Assembly: GCA_945897655.1 (NCBI GenBank)
Contig: CAMDHB010000200.1
Location: forward strand, 1-6,715
From: Pseudorhodobacter antarcticus
GTDB lineage: Bacteria; Pseudomonadota; Alphaproteobacteria; Rhodobacterales; Rhodobacteraceae
DNA length: 6,715 nt
Direction of reading: 5' to 3'
Made by a program: the position numbers and the translations under genes. The first letter of the stretch is position 1, and each line of letters begins with the position of its first letter. The notes beneath the pieces are model-generated. The model saw nothing but the letters and a program-made list of their open reading frames with translations. It was not told the DNA's origin and did not search any database. Positions 6,466 through 6,715 of this stretch are shown one piece after another.

Positions 6466-6715
6466 TGATCAAAACCAAGGGCTTGACGTTGCACTATGGC
6501 GGGTCGCAAATCCTGCATGGCATTGATTTTGAGGCCAAGGCCGGTGAAGTGACCTGCATCATGGGCACCAATGGCGTGGGCAAGACCAGCTTTCTGAAGG
6601 CGCTGGCGGGCAGTCATCCCCGGTCGGGTGGCACGGTGGAACTGGCGGGCGAAACCCTGGGCCGTCTGCCGCCGCAAGAGATGGCGCGTCGGGGGCTGGC
6701 CGTGGTGCCGCAGGG
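6465..6715 (+). CDS. urtE: Urea ABC transporter ATP-binding protein UrtE (partial, 3' end outside window)
   Basis: This is the second cytoplasmic ATPase of the urea importer, LivF-like. Only the first 83 codons plus two bases are present out of an expected 230 or so; the window edge cuts it and there is no sign of a real truncation. The visible part begins MIKTKGLTLHYGGSQILHGI and contains the typical UrtE segment AGEVTCIMGTNGVGKTS with Walker A at residues 34-42 (GTNGVGKTS). It then has LPPQEMARRGLAVVPQ, with the Q-loop glutamine at residue 83. The ATG overlaps the urtD stop by one base. GGGG at 6453-6456, 8 bases upstream, may serve as ribosome binding site. Signature, Walker B and switch histidine lie beyond the window. 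Confidence 0.95.
   Translation, partial: MIKTKGLTLHYGGSQILHGIDFEAKAGEVTCIMGTNGVGKTSFLKALAGSHPRSGGTVELAGETLGRLPPQEMARRGLAVVPQ

Overview
The window comes from a high-GC genome that looks alphaproteobacterial, most likely Rhodobacterales. This assignment rests on codon bias, the style of the encoded proteins and the very long N-terminal region of UrtB. It is an inference from reading the sequence, not from a database search. The window is ordinary chromosomal housekeeping and nutrient-uptake sequence. No mobile element, tRNA or rRNA gene, CRISPR array or toxin-like cassette is visible.

Layout: (1) bases 15-611, minus strand, encode the long (CTC/TL5) form of ribosomal protein bL25, rplY. (2) Bases 612-1058 are a 447-bp gap between divergent genes. 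It must hold the promoters for both rplY and the following operon. It contains short dyads and direct repeats but no promoter I can assign with confidence. (3) From about 1065 to the right edge, plus strand, runs the urea ABC transporter operon urtA-urtB-urtC-urtD-urtE. urtE is cut by the window end after 83 codons.

The five Urt proteins form one high-affinity urea importer of the branched-chain amino acid (HAAT/Liv) ABC class. UrtA is the periplasmic receptor, UrtB and UrtC are the two membrane permeases, and UrtD and UrtE are the two cytoplasmic ATPases. urtB to urtE are tightly packed (3-base gap, 4-base overlap, 1-base overlap) and are probably translationally coupled. In contrast, urtA and urtB are separated by 209 bases containing three perfect or near-perfect GC-rich hairpins and two G-quadruplex-capable tracts on opposite strands. 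That arrangement suits mRNA processing or partial termination that would yield more receptor than membrane complex.

The most distinctive points are this structured urtA-urtB spacer and the roughly 330-residue periplasmic, partly HEAT-like N-terminal region of UrtB. I saw no evidence of a previously undescribed system.
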